Below, piece by piece: positions 43,017-52,756 of a stretch of DNA of 60,347 bases. Each line of letters opens with the position of its first letter. Position 1 is the stretch's first letter. The notes beneath the pieces were generated by a model. That model did no database searches, had not been told where the DNA came from, and saw only the letters and a list, made by a program, of their open reading frames with translations. The position numbers and the translations under genes are program-made. The stretch comes from Treponema sp. Lineage in GTDB: Bacteria; Spirochaetota; Spirochaetia; Treponematales; Treponemataceae. Location of the stretch: assembly GCA_024402665.1 (NCBI GenBank), contig JAKSTI010000011.1, positions 1 to 60,347 of the forward strand, written 5' to 3'.

Positions 43017-44984
43017 TTATTTGTCGTCGTGAACTTCATATTCAACGTCATCAGCGTTTCCTTTGTTGAAACCACTTGATGAACCAGCATTAGCACCAGC
43101 GTCTCCACCTGCAGCACCACCCATATCTGGACCAGCACCTGCACCTGGCTGAGCACCTGCAGCACCCTGCTGTTTATAAAGTTCTTCTGCAATTTTGTAA
43201 GAAGCCTGTTTCAAAGCTTCAGTCTTAGCTTTAATATCTTCTACATTGTCCCCCTGGAGTGCCTGTCTAAGTGCAGCGATTGCATCATCAATCTTCTGTT
43301 TTTCTGCACCGTCAACTTTGTCTCCAAGATCTTTTACAGATTTTTCAGTTGCATAAATCAAACTGTCAGCTTCATTGCGTGCATCAACACTTTCGCGTTT
43401 TGCTTTATCTGCAGCTGCATTTGCTTCAGCATCTTTTACCATCTTATCAATTTCTTCTTCGCTTAATCCTGAAGATGAAGTAATCTGGATGTGCTGTTCT
43501 TTTCCTGTTCCAAGGTCTTTTGCAGATACGTGAACAATACCGTTTGCATCGATATCGAATGTAACTTCAATCTGTGGAACACCACGTGGAGCAGCTGGAA
43601 TACCAACTAAGTCAAAGCGACCAAGAGTTCTGTTCTGATCAGCCATTTCACGTTCACCCTGAAGTACATGAATAGATACTGCAGTCTGTCCGTCAGCAGC
43701 TGTAGAGAATACCTGGCTCTTCTTTGTAGGGATTGTTGTGTTACGAGCAATAAGTTTTGTCATAACGCCACCCATTGTTTCAATACCAAGAGAAAGTGGA
43801 GTAACATCAAGGAGGAGAACGTCTTTTACATCACCACCAAGAACACCACCCTGGATTGCAGCACCAACAGCAACAGCTTCATCTGGGTTTACAGCACGTG
43901 AACCTTCTTTACCGAAAATTGCTTTTACAACTTCCTGAACTTTTGGCATACGTGAAGAACCACCAACTAAAAGAACTTCGTCAATTTTGTCTGCTGTAAT
44001 TCCAGCATCTGCCAAAGCTTTACGACAAGGTTCCTTTGTTCTTTCATAAAGATTATCTGTCATCTGTTCAAACTGAGCACGAGTCAAAGATTTCTGCAAA
44101 TGTTTTGGACCTGTTGCATCAGCTGTGATGAATGGAAGATTAATATCTGTTGTTGTCTGGCTAGACAAACTGATTTTTGCATTTTCAGCAGCTTCACGTA
44201 AACGCTGCATAGCCATTGGATCATTAGAAAGATCAATTCCTGTATCTTTTTTGAATTCTTCAATAAGCCAGTTGATGATTACACGGTCCCAGTCGTCTCC
44301 ACCAAGGTGAGTATCACCATTTGTAGATTTTACTTCGAATACACCGTCACCAAGTTCAAGAATAGAAATATCGAATGTACCACCACCAAGGTCGTATACA
44401 GCGATTGTCTTTTCTTTATCCTGATCTTTATTAAAACCAAAAGCCAAAGAAGCAGCTGTTGGTTCGTTGATAATACGTTTTACATCAAGACCTGCGATTT
44501 TACCAGCATCTTTTGTAGCCTGACGCTGAGCATCGTTAAAGTAAGCAGGTACTGTAATAACAGCTTCTGTAACTTCCTGTCCAAGATAGTCTTCTGCAGT
44601 TTTCTTCATTTTCTGCAAAATGAATGCAGAGATTTCCTGTGGTGAATACTGTTTTTTAGTTCCAGCTTCATCAACTTCTACACGAACATCAGCACCGTTA
44701 TCTACTACTGTATATGGAAGTTTTGTTGCTTCTCCCTGAAGTTCGCCGAATCTATGTCCAATAAGACGTTTTACAGAATAAACTGTGTTTTTTGGGTTTG
44801 TTACCATCTGGTTTTTAGCAGGAGATCCTACAATTCTGTCTCCTTTAGAAGTGAAACCTACAATAGAAGGAGTTGTACGTCCACCTTCTGCATTCTGAAT
44901 TACAACTGGTTCACCGTTTTCCATTACAGCAACACAAGAGTTTGTTGTTCCCAAGTCAATACCAATAATTTTTCCCATAGCCAT
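43017..44984 (-). CDS. dnaK: Chaperone DnaK (Hsp70)
   Basis: About 655 residues with the Hsp70 signatures [26 protein letters not shown] and the [12 protein letters not shown] motif, and a GA-rich C-terminal end finishing [11 protein letters not shown]. Two start codons are close: ATG at 44984 (MAMGKIIG) with GGAAGG 5 nt upstream, and ATG at 44978 (MGKIIG). Either way the ribosome-binding site lies in a strong hairpin (44979-45008). Downstream of grpE. Confidence 0.97.
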   Translation of the reverse strand: MAMGKIIGIDLGTTNSCVAVMENGEPVVIQNAEGGRTTPSIVGFTSKGDRIVGSPAKNQMVTNPKNTVYSVKRLIGHRFGELQGEATKLPYTVVDNGADVRVEVDEAGTKKQYSPQEISAFILQKMKKTAEDYLGQEVTEAVITVPAYFNDAQRQATKDAGKIAGLDVKRIINEPTAASLAFGFNKDQDKEKTIAVYDLGGGTFDISILELGDGVFEVKSTNGDTHLGGDDWDRVIINWLIEEFKKDTGIDLSNDPMAMQRLREAAENAKISLSSQTTTDINLPFITADATGPKHLQKSLTRAQFEQMTDNLYERTKEPCRKALADAGITADKIDEVLLVGGSSRMPKVQEVVKAIFGKEGSRAVNPDEAVAVGAAIQGGVLGGDVKDVLLLDVTPLSLGIETMGGVMTKLIARNTTIPTKKSQVFSTAADGQTAVSIHVLQGEREMADQNRTLGRFDLVGIPAAPRGVPQIEVTFDIDANGIVHVSAKDLGTGKEQHIQITSSSGLSEEEIDKMVKDAEANAAADKAKRESVDARNEADSLIYATEKSVKDLGDKVDGAEKQKIDDAIAALRQALQGDNVEDIKAKTEALKQASYKIAEELYKQQGAAGAQPGAGAGPDMGGAAGGDAGANAGSSSGFNKGNADDVEYEVHDDK

Positions 44985-45008
44985 GTCATCCTTCCGGATG
45001 CCATGGCT
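44979..45008 (-). promoter_or_regulatory. Hairpin sequestering the dnaK ribosome-binding site and start
   Basis: On the minus strand AGCCATG-G-CATCC pairs with GGATG-A-CATGGCT across a GGAA tetraloop (7 + 5 bp with one G/A mismatch). GGAAGGA sits in the loop and right arm and the ATG at 44984 is in the stem. This would limit dnaK translation unless melted, as in RNA thermometers, but the stem may also be simply a structure tolerated by the ribosome. Confidence 0.6.
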
Positions 45009-45117
45009 AAACGGTGTTGTCAAGGCTTTAAGCAACCCGTGCCTTAACAATGCCGTATACTAGAACCAATGTCACCCGGTATATTTATTTATTTTATTTT
45101 AATTACTAAGTTTATGT

Positions 45118-45156
45118 GGATAAGCTAAAAATTGCTCCCGCAATTTTTTTAACGCT
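45118..45156 (-). repeat. 39-bp GNRA-hairpin repeat (D) between grpE and dnaK
   Basis: Minus strand AGCGTTAAA, AAAATTGC-GGGA-GCAATTTT, TAGCTTATCC is 35/39 identical to the unit at 28312-28350. The tetraloop differs (GAAA there, GGGA here) but stays a GNRA loop. It lies in the 192-bp gap between grpE and dnaK. The DnaA-like box TGTGGATAA at 45115-45123 overlaps its end. Confidence 0.7.
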
Positions 45157-45169
45157 TTCCAATTAAACA

Positions 45170-45187
45170 AAGGCAACTAGTTGCCTT
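45170..45187. repeat. 18-bp perfect palindrome over the grpE stop codon
   Basis: AAGGCAACTAGTTGCCTT is a perfect palindrome including the grpE TAG stop. It could fold in the mRNA, or be a binding site; with no central loop, a tight hairpin is less favourable. Confidence 0.5.
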
Positions 45188-45767
45188 GCACAGGCACGCG
45201 AACCATAACTTTAGCGTTTCTGATAATTTTATCTTTAAGTTTATAACCTTTAAGATAAACCTGTTTTAATGTTTCTTTTTCAACGCCTTCTTCTTCCATA
45301 CGGCCAATTGCTTCGTGTTCATCAGGATTAAATTCGTCACCTTCTTTTCCGTAGCCTGTTAATCCGTATTTGTCTTCAAGCATTTTTACAAGATTGCTGT
45401 TAATCATTTTAATGCCGTCAACAACAGATTTTACATCAGTTGCTGTAGCACTTGCTTCTACTGTACGATCAAAGTTATCAAGACTATCAAGCAAATCTGC
45501 AAGTAAAGATGCATTTGCGTAATCATAAGTATCCTGTTTTTCTTTAATCATTCTTTTGCGGTAATTGTCAAAATCAGCAGCACGTCTTAAAAGCTGATCT
45601 TTCAATTCTGCATTTTCTTTTTCAAGAGCCGCATATTTTTCTTCTAAAGTAAGCTCTTTTTCTTCAGCAGCAGCTTCCTGTTCCTGAGCCTGATCTTCAG
45701 TTTCTTTCTGAGATTCAGTTGTTTCTGCTGCTTCTGTTTCGTTGATTTTTTCTTCTTCGTTAGCCAT
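45177..45767 (-). CDS. grpE: Nucleotide exchange factor GrpE
   Basis: A 196-residue protein with an acidic, coiled-coil N-terminal half and the GrpE core (DNFDRTVEASATATDVKSVV, HEAIGRMEEEGVEKETLKQV). It exchanges ADP on DnaK. AGGATA lies upstream of the ATG at 45767. The gene heads the grpE-dnaK chaperone run; hrcA is absent here and no CIRCE element was seen. Confidence 0.94.
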   Translation of the reverse strand: MANEEEKINETEAAETTESQKETEDQAQEQEAAAEEKELTLEEKYAALEKENAELKDQLLRRAADFDNYRKRMIKEKQDTYDYANASLLADLLDSLDNFDRTVEASATATDVKSVVDGIKMINSNLVKMLEDKYGLTGYGKEGDEFNPDEHEAIGRMEEEGVEKETLKQVYLKGYKLKDKIIRNAKVMVRVPVQGN

Positions 45768-45847
45768 CAAAATATCCTAAAATTTTTCCTTATATAAGAA
45801 AATAATAAAAATATACCCTAAAAGTCAACAAAAAATAACAAATTTTT

Positions 45848-46798
45848 TTATTTTAAAAAATCTGGAACCGATTCCACCATCCATTTTTCACACTGCAATT
45901 TTGCTGAATGAAGATAGATTCTTTTTGCCTTAGGACCGCCATAAAGTTCATCCCCAATAAGAGGAAATCCCGCTTCACTTAAATGAACGCGAATCTGATG
46001 TGTCCGCCCGGTATAAAGGCTGCATTTTACAGCAACACATTCAATTCCTTCTACAACAACTTTTTCCATCACAAGAAAATCAGTTTTTGAATACTGACCT
46101 CCCCTGCTTTCTGGAACCAGCCCCCATTTTCCTGCCTGAGACTTTCCCGAAACCCTGCCCATAAATTTTTCAACAGTAAATGAATCTCCGGCCTTCAGCA
46201 CTTTACCATTCTTGCTTTTGCAAACACAAAGAGCCACATACTCTTTTATAAAATCGTGACTCTGAAACATTTCTGAAATTTCTTTATTTGCATCCCGCTT
46301 TTTTGTAAAAAGAATTACCCCGGAAGTTTCTCTGTCCAGCCGATGCATAATTCCTACATAAGGCGGATTTCGTAATTTTTCATCCCTCTTCCACAAATAG
46401 CGCACAACCGCATCATGAAGATTGTCTCTGTTTCCGGTAATTGTCTGCTCAACAGGAAAAAACGCTGGTTTATTAATAAAAATCAGACTGTCGTTTTCAA
46501 AAAGGACATCAGAATCAGAAACTTCAAACTTTATGTCATCAGGCTGCTTTTCATAAAAAAATTTCTGCTCATCAAACTGAACGCTTACTTTAGACTTGCA
46601 CCGTAATTCAAAAGCAGGTCTTGTACAGCTGCGATTATTAACATAAACCGCCCCGCTGATAATCAATCGTCTGATTTTTGAATTAGAAAGTTCGCCTTCT
46701 TTTATTTTACCTGGAAGTTTTTCTCGTAAAAATTCATCAATTCGGATTTCTTTGATTTTAGAATCAGGGATGAAGTCAAAAACAAAATTTTCAGTCAT
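45848..46798 (-). CDS. RluC/D-type pseudouridine synthase
   Basis: A 316-residue enzyme: an N-terminal S4-like RNA-binding domain, the HRLDRETSG catalytic motif and GRTHQIRVHLSEAG near the end. It modifies uridines in 23S rRNA or other RNA. AAAGG lies upstream of the ATG. Confidence 0.92.
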   Translation of the reverse strand: MTENFVFDFIPDSKIKEIRIDEFLREKLPGKIKEGELSNSKIRRLIISGAVYVNNRSCTRPAFELRCKSKVSVQFDEQKFFYEKQPDDIKFEVSDSDVLFENDSLIFINKPAFFPVEQTITGNRDNLHDAVVRYLWKRDEKLRNPPYVGIMHRLDRETSGVILFTKKRDANKEISEMFQSHDFIKEYVALCVCKSKNGKVLKAGDSFTVEKFMGRVSGKSQAGKWGLVPESRGGQYSKTDFLVMEKVVVEGIECVAVKCSLYTGRTHQIRVHLSEAGFPLIGDELYGGPKAKRIYLHSAKLQCEKWMVESVPDFLK

Positions 46799-46806
46799 AA
46801 GTGCCT

Positions 46807-48255
46807 TTACTCTGTTGCACCAGCATTTGTAAGAAGTTTTACAATATCGCTGCGTCCAAATTTCTTTGCGTAATATAAAGGAGTATGACCATCTGCATCA
46901 GACTGAGAAATAAGTGCGTCTTTATTTTTAAGATAATCTTTTACAAAATCTGTTTTTCCAAGGATTGCAGCTTCATGCAAAGTATATTTTATGGCACGGT
47001 TTTCCTTTTCAATAATTTTTTCCATCAAAATCAGATAATCTTCGTACTTGCTTTCTTTTGCCCGGTTCAAATATTTTACTACATAAGAACGTGGAGACTC
47101 ACCTCTGGCATTACGAACAGAAACATTCATTCCAAGATCAATTCCATAAATTGCACCGCCCAAATCATTGGCAGGATAATATGGAGGATTTGCTTCTTTA
47201 ATACCATTGGCAATGATAAACATAAGAAGATTACCAATCTGTGGATTTTCAATATTTACTCTTGCACCTCTGTCTACCAGAAGCTTCATCTGTGTTTTGT
47301 GATTCCAGATTGCAGCAATCATAAATGGAGTCATTCCGCTTGTTGGATCTACATAATTTACATCACAACCGCCATTAATACAGATTTCTACAATTTCAGC
47401 ATTATCTTTTGAAATACATGCATTTTCAAGGGCAGTTACTCCATAAGAATCTTTTACTGTAATATCAGCACCGTATTTTAAAAGCAGCTTTACACATTCA
47501 GTGTCGCCACTATAGCAGGCATTTAAGATTGGGATTTCGTTAGGCTTTTTTTCCGGATTATTTGGATTTGCCCCTTTTTCAAGCAGAAGTTTTACTACTT
47601 CAGAAAAACCTCTGGAAGCAGAAACAGAAAGTGCTGTATTTCCGTTTTTATCACGAACATTAACATCGCTGCCTTTTTCTATTAATAGACGCATGATTGA
47701 AACACAATTTGCCCTGTCAAGATAATCTGCACAAACAATAAGGGCAGTCTGACCGCTGGAATTTGTAACACCAGTTTTTGCCCCGGAATTGATTAAAAGT
47801 CTTGCGTATTTACCGTTCTGCTTCTTCAGAGTAGCCATTAATGGTGTGTCAGATGAGTTTTTATGTTTTTTATTAATATTGGCACCTGCCGCAACAAGAA
47901 GATTAATTACTTCACTCTGATCTTTTGGCTTTTCAGATGCCCAGCAGATTTCATATAAAGGAAAGTTCAATCCTGCATCAGGTTTAGCCCCATTAGCAAG
48001 AAGGAATTTTACAATTTCAATTTCATTATCAATAGCGGCATAACTAAGAACAGTATACCCGATTACATTTTCTTTATTGATATTGATTTTCTTTGCGCTG
48101 ATTGCTTCTCTTGTGATTCTGTCTCCGGCTCTTAGTTTTGAATAGATTGATTCTATACTGTATTTTTTTACTTCCGAAATTTCAGCCGAAGTAAGAGCGA
48201 ATGTTGAAAGAGAAAATAAAAATGTTCCTATTACTAAACTGATAAACTTTTTCAA
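46807..48255 (-). CDS. Exported ankyrin-repeat protein
   Basis: A 482-residue protein with a signal peptide (MKKFISLVIGTFLFSLSTFA) and about a dozen ankyrin repeats (for example NTALSVSASRGFSEVVKLLL and TPLYYAKKFGRSDIVKLLT). Secreted ankyrin proteins often act as binding scaffolds or effectors. The start is a TTG at 48255. Partner unknown. Confidence 0.85.
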   Translation of the reverse strand: MKKFISLVIGTFLFSLSTFALTSAEISEVKKYSIESIYSKLRAGDRITREAISAKKININKENVIGYTVLSYAAIDNEIEIVKFLLANGAKPDAGLNFPLYEICWASEKPKDQSEVINLLVAAGANINKKHKNSSDTPLMATLKKQNGKYARLLINSGAKTGVTNSSGQTALIVCADYLDRANCVSIMRLLIEKGSDVNVRDKNGNTALSVSASRGFSEVVKLLLEKGANPNNPEKKPNEIPILNACYSGDTECVKLLLKYGADITVKDSYGVTALENACISKDNAEIVEICINGGCDVNYVDPTSGMTPFMIAAIWNHKTQMKLLVDRGARVNIENPQIGNLLMFIIANGIKEANPPYYPANDLGGAIYGIDLGMNVSVRNARGESPRSYVVKYLNRAKESKYEDYLILMEKIIEKENRAIKYTLHEAAILGKTDFVKDYLKNKDALISQSDADGHTPLYYAKKFGRSDIVKLLTNAGATE

Positions 48256-48275
48256 AACTAAAATCTCATCAACTT

Positions 48276-49262
48276 CTATACAGAATATTCAGGACCTTCT
48301 TCTCCTGCAAAAATCCGAACTTCACAATGTTCCATACAAACATTTTCACAGAACGCTTCCAGATCCATACTTTCAGGGCCAAATAAATCATCAGGATGGT
48401 AAGAAGTTTCTACCGTAGATTCTATGTTTTCACCCGCAAGTCTGGACATAGCACCATTTACTTTTACAATATCCTGAACAAGAGTATACAACTCCCGCTT
48501 ATTTTTTTCTTCAAACTTCTGCTCCAGGAACAAAAGCTGCATTTTTTCTATAGAATCATGTTTTTCTGCATCCGGATTAAAACCGCTTTTAAAATCACAG
48601 TTATTACAGCGCTGCCATTCAGCAAAATCTGCAAAAAATCTGGATGGATATATTCTTAAAGGATACAAAACCGAATTAAACCATGGAACTGCTCTGCCAC
48701 AAGAATAGAATGTCTTACAGGCAAAAGCCAGATCTCTTGCATAACGAATATCTTTTGCAGAAAAAATACCAGTTACATTTGCTTCAATTTCAGCATCTTC
48801 TGTCTGAGGAAATTCCAGGTGATTAGGATACTGATTTGCAGCAAAATCAATTCTGTCCATAAACTGTTTTAATGTGTCTCCGTCTGATGGAGTTTCTGCA
48901 TAATAGAGGATAAAACCAAAAACAAGGCCAAAATCATTTAAAAGCTTTGCTTTATTTGCGTAGAATTTTTTATCAAACAGGATTTTTCCACCTTTAGAAG
49001 AAACTTTAAGTGGAATATCAAAGGAACAGAAAATTCCAGAAGCGGCCATAACAACTTCACGGTCAATTACGGCTGCATCTGCATAAATTGAAACAAAAAG
49101 GTCTGGGGCTTTGGCTGCAAGGAGTTTAATCAGCTTCATAAGTTTATTTTTATCTGAGGCTACAGCATTATCATGAATAGTTAACTCTGTAACCCCATTT
49201 TTCAATAAAACAGGAAGCTGAGAATCTAAATCTGCAACATTGAATTTATATTCTTTCTGCAT
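48276..49262 (-). CDS. Conserved protein of unknown function, possible TIM-barrel-like
   Basis: A 328-residue soluble protein without membrane or signal segments. The first 180 residues alternate short beta strands and helices (VTELTIHDNAVAS, APDLFVSIYADAAV, GLVFGFILYYAE), resembling a radical-SAM-type barrel, but no CxxxCxxC is present. A cysteine pair (CNNC) lies in the second half and more cysteines near the C-terminus. AGGTTG precedes the ATG; it lies between asnA and the ankyrin gene. Function unknown. Confidence 0.65.
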   Translation of the reverse strand: MQKEYKFNVADLDSQLPVLLKNGVTELTIHDNAVASDKNKLMKLIKLLAAKAPDLFVSIYADAAVIDREVVMAASGIFCSFDIPLKVSSKGGKILFDKKFYANKAKLLNDFGLVFGFILYYAETPSDGDTLKQFMDRIDFAANQYPNHLEFPQTEDAEIEANVTGIFSAKDIRYARDLAFACKTFYSCGRAVPWFNSVLYPLRIYPSRFFADFAEWQRCNNCDFKSGFNPDAEKHDSIEKMQLLFLEQKFEEKNKRELYTLVQDIVKVNGAMSRLAGENIESTVETSYHPDDLFGPESMDLEAFCENVCMEHCEVRIFAGEEGPEYSV

Positions 49263-49288
49263 TGCAACCTAATTACCCAACTGCCAGA

Positions 49289-50302
49289 CTATAAAAGAGT
49301 GATTCCCTTTTTCTTGCAGTCTTTAATAATCTCATCAGTCCAAACACTAACCTGTGTTTCACCAATGTGAGCTTTACGCAAAAGGAACATACAAAGACGA
49401 GACTGACCAATTCCGCCACCCAAAGTCTGTGTAAGTTCACCATTCAAAAGACGTTTATGGAATGGAAGTTCTGCTCTTTCCATCATGCCGCGTTCTTCAA
49501 GCTGCAAACGCAAACTTTCTGGGCTTACACGAATACCCATTGAAGAAATTTCAAATGCATGACCAAGAACTGGGTTCCAAACAAGGATATCTCCGTTCAA
49601 ACCACGATGTCCATCACCACTTTCAGTAATCCAGTCATCATAGTCAGGAGCACGACCGTCATGAATTGTACCGTCATCAAGCTGACCACCAATACCAGTA
49701 ATAAATACAGCGCCATATTCTTTAGCAACTTTATCTTCACGCTGTTTTGGTGTTAAATCTGGATACTGTTTCTGCAAATCATCTGCATAAAGGATTTTAA
49801 TTTCATTTGGCAAAATTGGTTTGATTGCAGGATATCTGTCGTAAAGGAAGAATTCTGTACGTTTAATACAGCGATATACCTTCTTAACAATTTCGTGAAG
49901 GAAATATACAGTTCTGTCTTTAGGATCAATAGCCATACACCAGTCCCACTGATCAACATAAATAGAATGGATTGCATCAAGTTCTTCATCTGGGCGCAAA
50001 GCATTCATATCTGTATAAATACCAAATCCTGGTTCAAGTTCAAGATCAGTAATCTTCATTCTCTTCCATTTAGCAAGTGACTGAACAATTTCCATCTGCT
50101 GTTCGTTCAAGGCTTTTACAGGGAAACTTACTGGTCGTTCAACACCGTTTAAGTCATCATTAATACCTGTGCCTTTACCAACAAAAAGTGGTGCTGTAAC
50201 ACGAGTTAAGTTTAATTCTGTAGAAAGTGCCAGCTGGAAAAAATCTTTAATTGCAACAATTGCATGTTCTGTTTCTTTTGTATTTAAAATTGATTTGTAC
50301 AT
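49289..50302 (-). CDS. asnA: Aspartate-ammonia ligase
   Basis: A 337-residue AsnA with the class II synthetase-like core (VSFPVKALNEQQMEIVQSLA, DMNALRPDEELDAIHSIYVD, GGGIGQSRLCMFLL). It makes asparagine from aspartate and ammonia using ATP. AGGAGAC lies 7 nt before the ATG. It follows apt on the same strand by 21 bp. Confidence 0.95.
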   Translation of the reverse strand: MYKSILNTKETEHAIVAIKDFFQLALSTELNLTRVTAPLFVGKGTGINDDLNGVERPVSFPVKALNEQQMEIVQSLAKWKRMKITDLELEPGFGIYTDMNALRPDEELDAIHSIYVDQWDWCMAIDPKDRTVYFLHEIVKKVYRCIKRTEFFLYDRYPAIKPILPNEIKILYADDLQKQYPDLTPKQREDKVAKEYGAVFITGIGGQLDDGTIHDGRAPDYDDWITESGDGHRGLNGDILVWNPVLGHAFEISSMGIRVSPESLRLQLEERGMMERAELPFHKRLLNGELTQTLGGGIGQSRLCMFLLRKAHIGETQVSVWTDEIIKDCKKKGITLL

Positions 50303-50323
50303 TTTTGTCTCCTGTAGTTTTAC

Positions 50324-50854
50324 CTACTCTCCATGATAGTTGATTAATGTTGTTACTTTGCAAGGGGCAAGAACCTTTTCATAATTTAAGTCCGGAAGAC
50401 CAATTACACCAAAGAAATCAGTTACTTCCGCGCCTCCCTGCTGAATTAAAGTTTTTGTGGCAGCCAGCGTACCGCCAGTAGCAATCAAATCGTCAACGAC
50501 TAATATTTTCTGACCTTTTTTAATATCGGCCTTGTGTACTTCAATAGTTGCAGATCCATATTCAAGATCATAACTGCACTGATATGTATCTCCAGGAAGT
50601 TTGCCTTTTTTGCGAATCAAAACAAGAGGAATACCAAGTTTTTCTGCAAGAGGAGCAGCAAAAATAAATCCGCGGCTTTCTACACCGGCAACTGCATCAA
50701 ATTTTGCATCTTTATAAATCCGGTACATTTCTTCAAGACAGAACTTAAAAGCTTCTGGATTTGTGAGAACGCTTGTAATGTCATAAAAGAGAATACCAGG
50801 TTTTGGGAAATCAGGAATACGACGTATAGCCTTATCAAGTAATTCAATATCCAT
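50324..50854 (-). CDS. apt: Adenine phosphoribosyltransferase
   Basis: A 176-residue enzyme with the PRPP-binding motif ILVVDDLIATGGT (117-129) and the AGVESRGF loop. It salvages adenine to AMP. AGGATG lies upstream of the ATG. Confidence 0.95.
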   Translation of the reverse strand: MDIELLDKAIRRIPDFPKPGILFYDITSVLTNPEAFKFCLEEMYRIYKDAKFDAVAGVESRGFIFAAPLAEKLGIPLVLIRKKGKLPGDTYQCSYDLEYGSATIEVHKADIKKGQKILVVDDLIATGGTLAATKTLIQQGGAEVTDFFGVIGLPDLNYEKVLAPCKVTTLINYHGE

Positions 50855-50920
50855 AATAATACATCCTAAAAATATAGAATATATTTTAATATTCTTGAGT
50901 ATTAATTACAAGATAAATTT

Positions 50921-52750
50921 CTAAAAGGATTTTCTTGCCAGGAAATAAATTCCAGAAATTATAAGGGCAATCAAATAGAAAACAAGACCAATTCCAATTG
51001 CGCCAAATACTCCTGCCATTCCTATGAAAACGTAATTGGCAAGATGGAAGAAGAAGCACATAAGCTGGTAGAACAATACCTGGGCAACAATATAGAACGG
51101 AATGCTGAAAATCCATGAGAATTTGAAATACTGACTGTCGCCAATACGGTTTGTCCATCCAAAAGAAGCTAATCCTACAAGAAGAATAAGAATAAAGAAT
51201 GGATAGAAAAGTCTGTTCAGCAAATTCTGACCATATGCCGCTTCTGAATAACCGTAAGTTTCTGCCTTCTTAGTGATATCAAACAAATCAGGAAGATACA
51301 TTGTTTCTGGTTTATCAGAACAGGCTTCCAGCATAAGGAAATCGTCAAAATTAATTGGAAAAAGCATATATTCTGGAATGTTAGAAACACGACCATCTGC
51401 AAAAGTATAAGTTGGAATATACATCTGCTGAGGATTATCACGTCCTACAGATTTCAACAGAATATATGGAATAAATTCATTGTCGTTATTAAGTTCAAGA
51501 ACCTGTTTAATTCCTTCATCAATATGTCTTACGGCAACAGGCATAAGTTTTGCATAAGGAACACGCATTGTTTTTATCCATTTTCCATTTTCATCAACAG
51601 TTGTAATAGAAAAATCTCTAAGATACTGAACCGAATTGCCTGTAGCTTCAATTACAGTTGCGCCTTTGAAATAAACAATATCTTCTGTTCCATCGTTATA
51701 TTTATAAGAAAAATATACATCGTTGGCAGATTCAAAACTTTCAAGTTCAAGAGTTTCATCTACAAAGAAGTAACGCTGTTCTACTCTGTCTTTTGCTATT
51801 TTTAAATAGAACGAAACATCAGGATCTCTGGCAAGTTCAAGAGATTTCTGACTGAGGCTATTAAAAATATAGTAGGCTTTCAAATCGTCTTTTTCTACAA
51901 GAGCAACATAACCTCTGTATTTTTCTTCAAAATCAAGCTGAGACTGAGTTTTGGCATTTTTGTGCATTGTAGAAATATTGTTCCAGGCCTGAGTAGAAAT
52001 TGTTCTTAAATCATCTGTGTTTGGATCTTTTGATGAAGAAAGATTAAGGCCGATTTCTGCATAGTAGTGAGCATCGAACCATTTTTCGTTGGCATAAGCA
52101 TCTTTTGCCAGTTCAAGATATTTGTGAGCCTGAGAAATCTGATCTTCCTGAATTTTCAAATCTCTGTTTTTCTCGTAAATTGGTTCAGATGTATTAATGT
52201 CAAAACGTGGAGCTTCCATGTTTTCCATTTTAAGCTGAATGCTTGTTCTGTTTTTCAAATCTGTCCCATCAACAGAATTAGAATCAAGCTTCAAAACAGC
52301 ATCTGCATATCTGGCTGCTCTGGCATAAAATCCCTGATCATAAAGAACATTTCCAACTTTTACATATTCAGCAATTAATTTTGGTCTGTTCTGGATTTCT
52401 GATTTTTTCTTGTTTACCATAAGGCCAAAAGTTTCATTAGAAAGGGTGAGCAATGCAGTACAAATAATTGAAATAAGCATTACAACCTGGAAGCGTTTTC
52501 CCATTGCAGGAGAAAATCTCTGTAAACTGCCTTCTGAATTATGTCCAAAATGAACTGAACAGCTGACTACAAAACCTGTTAAAACCATGGCAGGAAGGAA
52601 TTCAAGAAAATATCCAATACCGGTACAGAATTTATAAACTCCAACAGAAACAATTACGTCAGAAGGAATTGGAAGCAGATATCCAAGAACAATACAGATT
52701 ATTAATCCTATAACTAAAAAAACAGATAAAATGCCAATAATTTTTTTCAT
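50921..52750 (-). CDS. Large membrane protein of unknown function
   Basis: A 609-residue protein: N-terminal membrane helices (about 5-30, 45-65, 88-105), a long periplasmic or cytoplasmic region with helical repeats (about 120-320, with ARAARYADAVLKLD), a beta-rich part and four C-terminal membrane helices. GGAG lies upstream. It follows the related membrane gene at 52757 in the same direction with 6 bp between. Confidence 0.72.
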   Translation of the reverse strand: MKKIIGILSVFLVIGLIICIVLGYLLPIPSDVIVSVGVYKFCTGIGYFLEFLPAMVLTGFVVSCSVHFGHNSEGSLQRFSPAMGKRFQVVMLISIICTALLTLSNETFGLMVNKKKSEIQNRPKLIAEYVKVGNVLYDQGFYARAARYADAVLKLDSNSVDGTDLKNRTSIQLKMENMEAPRFDINTSEPIYEKNRDLKIQEDQISQAHKYLELAKDAYANEKWFDAHYYAEIGLNLSSSKDPNTDDLRTISTQAWNNISTMHKNAKTQSQLDFEEKYRGYVALVEKDDLKAYYIFNSLSQKSLELARDPDVSFYLKIAKDRVEQRYFFVDETLELESFESANDVYFSYKYNDGTEDIVYFKGATVIEATGNSVQYLRDFSITTVDENGKWIKTMRVPYAKLMPVAVRHIDEGIKQVLELNNDNEFIPYILLKSVGRDNPQQMYIPTYTFADGRVSNIPEYMLFPINFDDFLMLEACSDKPETMYLPDLFDITKKAETYGYSEAAYGQNLLNRLFYPFFILILLVGLASFGWTNRIGDSQYFKFSWIFSIPFYIVAQVLFYQLMCFFFHLANYVFIGMAGVFGAIGIGLVFYLIALIISGIYFLARKSF

Positions 52751-52756
52751 AAACCA

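Noticed and set aside
44985..45176. CIRCE element before dnaK
   Set aside because: No TTAGCACTC-N9-GAGTGCTAA-like repeat is present; the hairpin found is over the ribosome-binding site instead.
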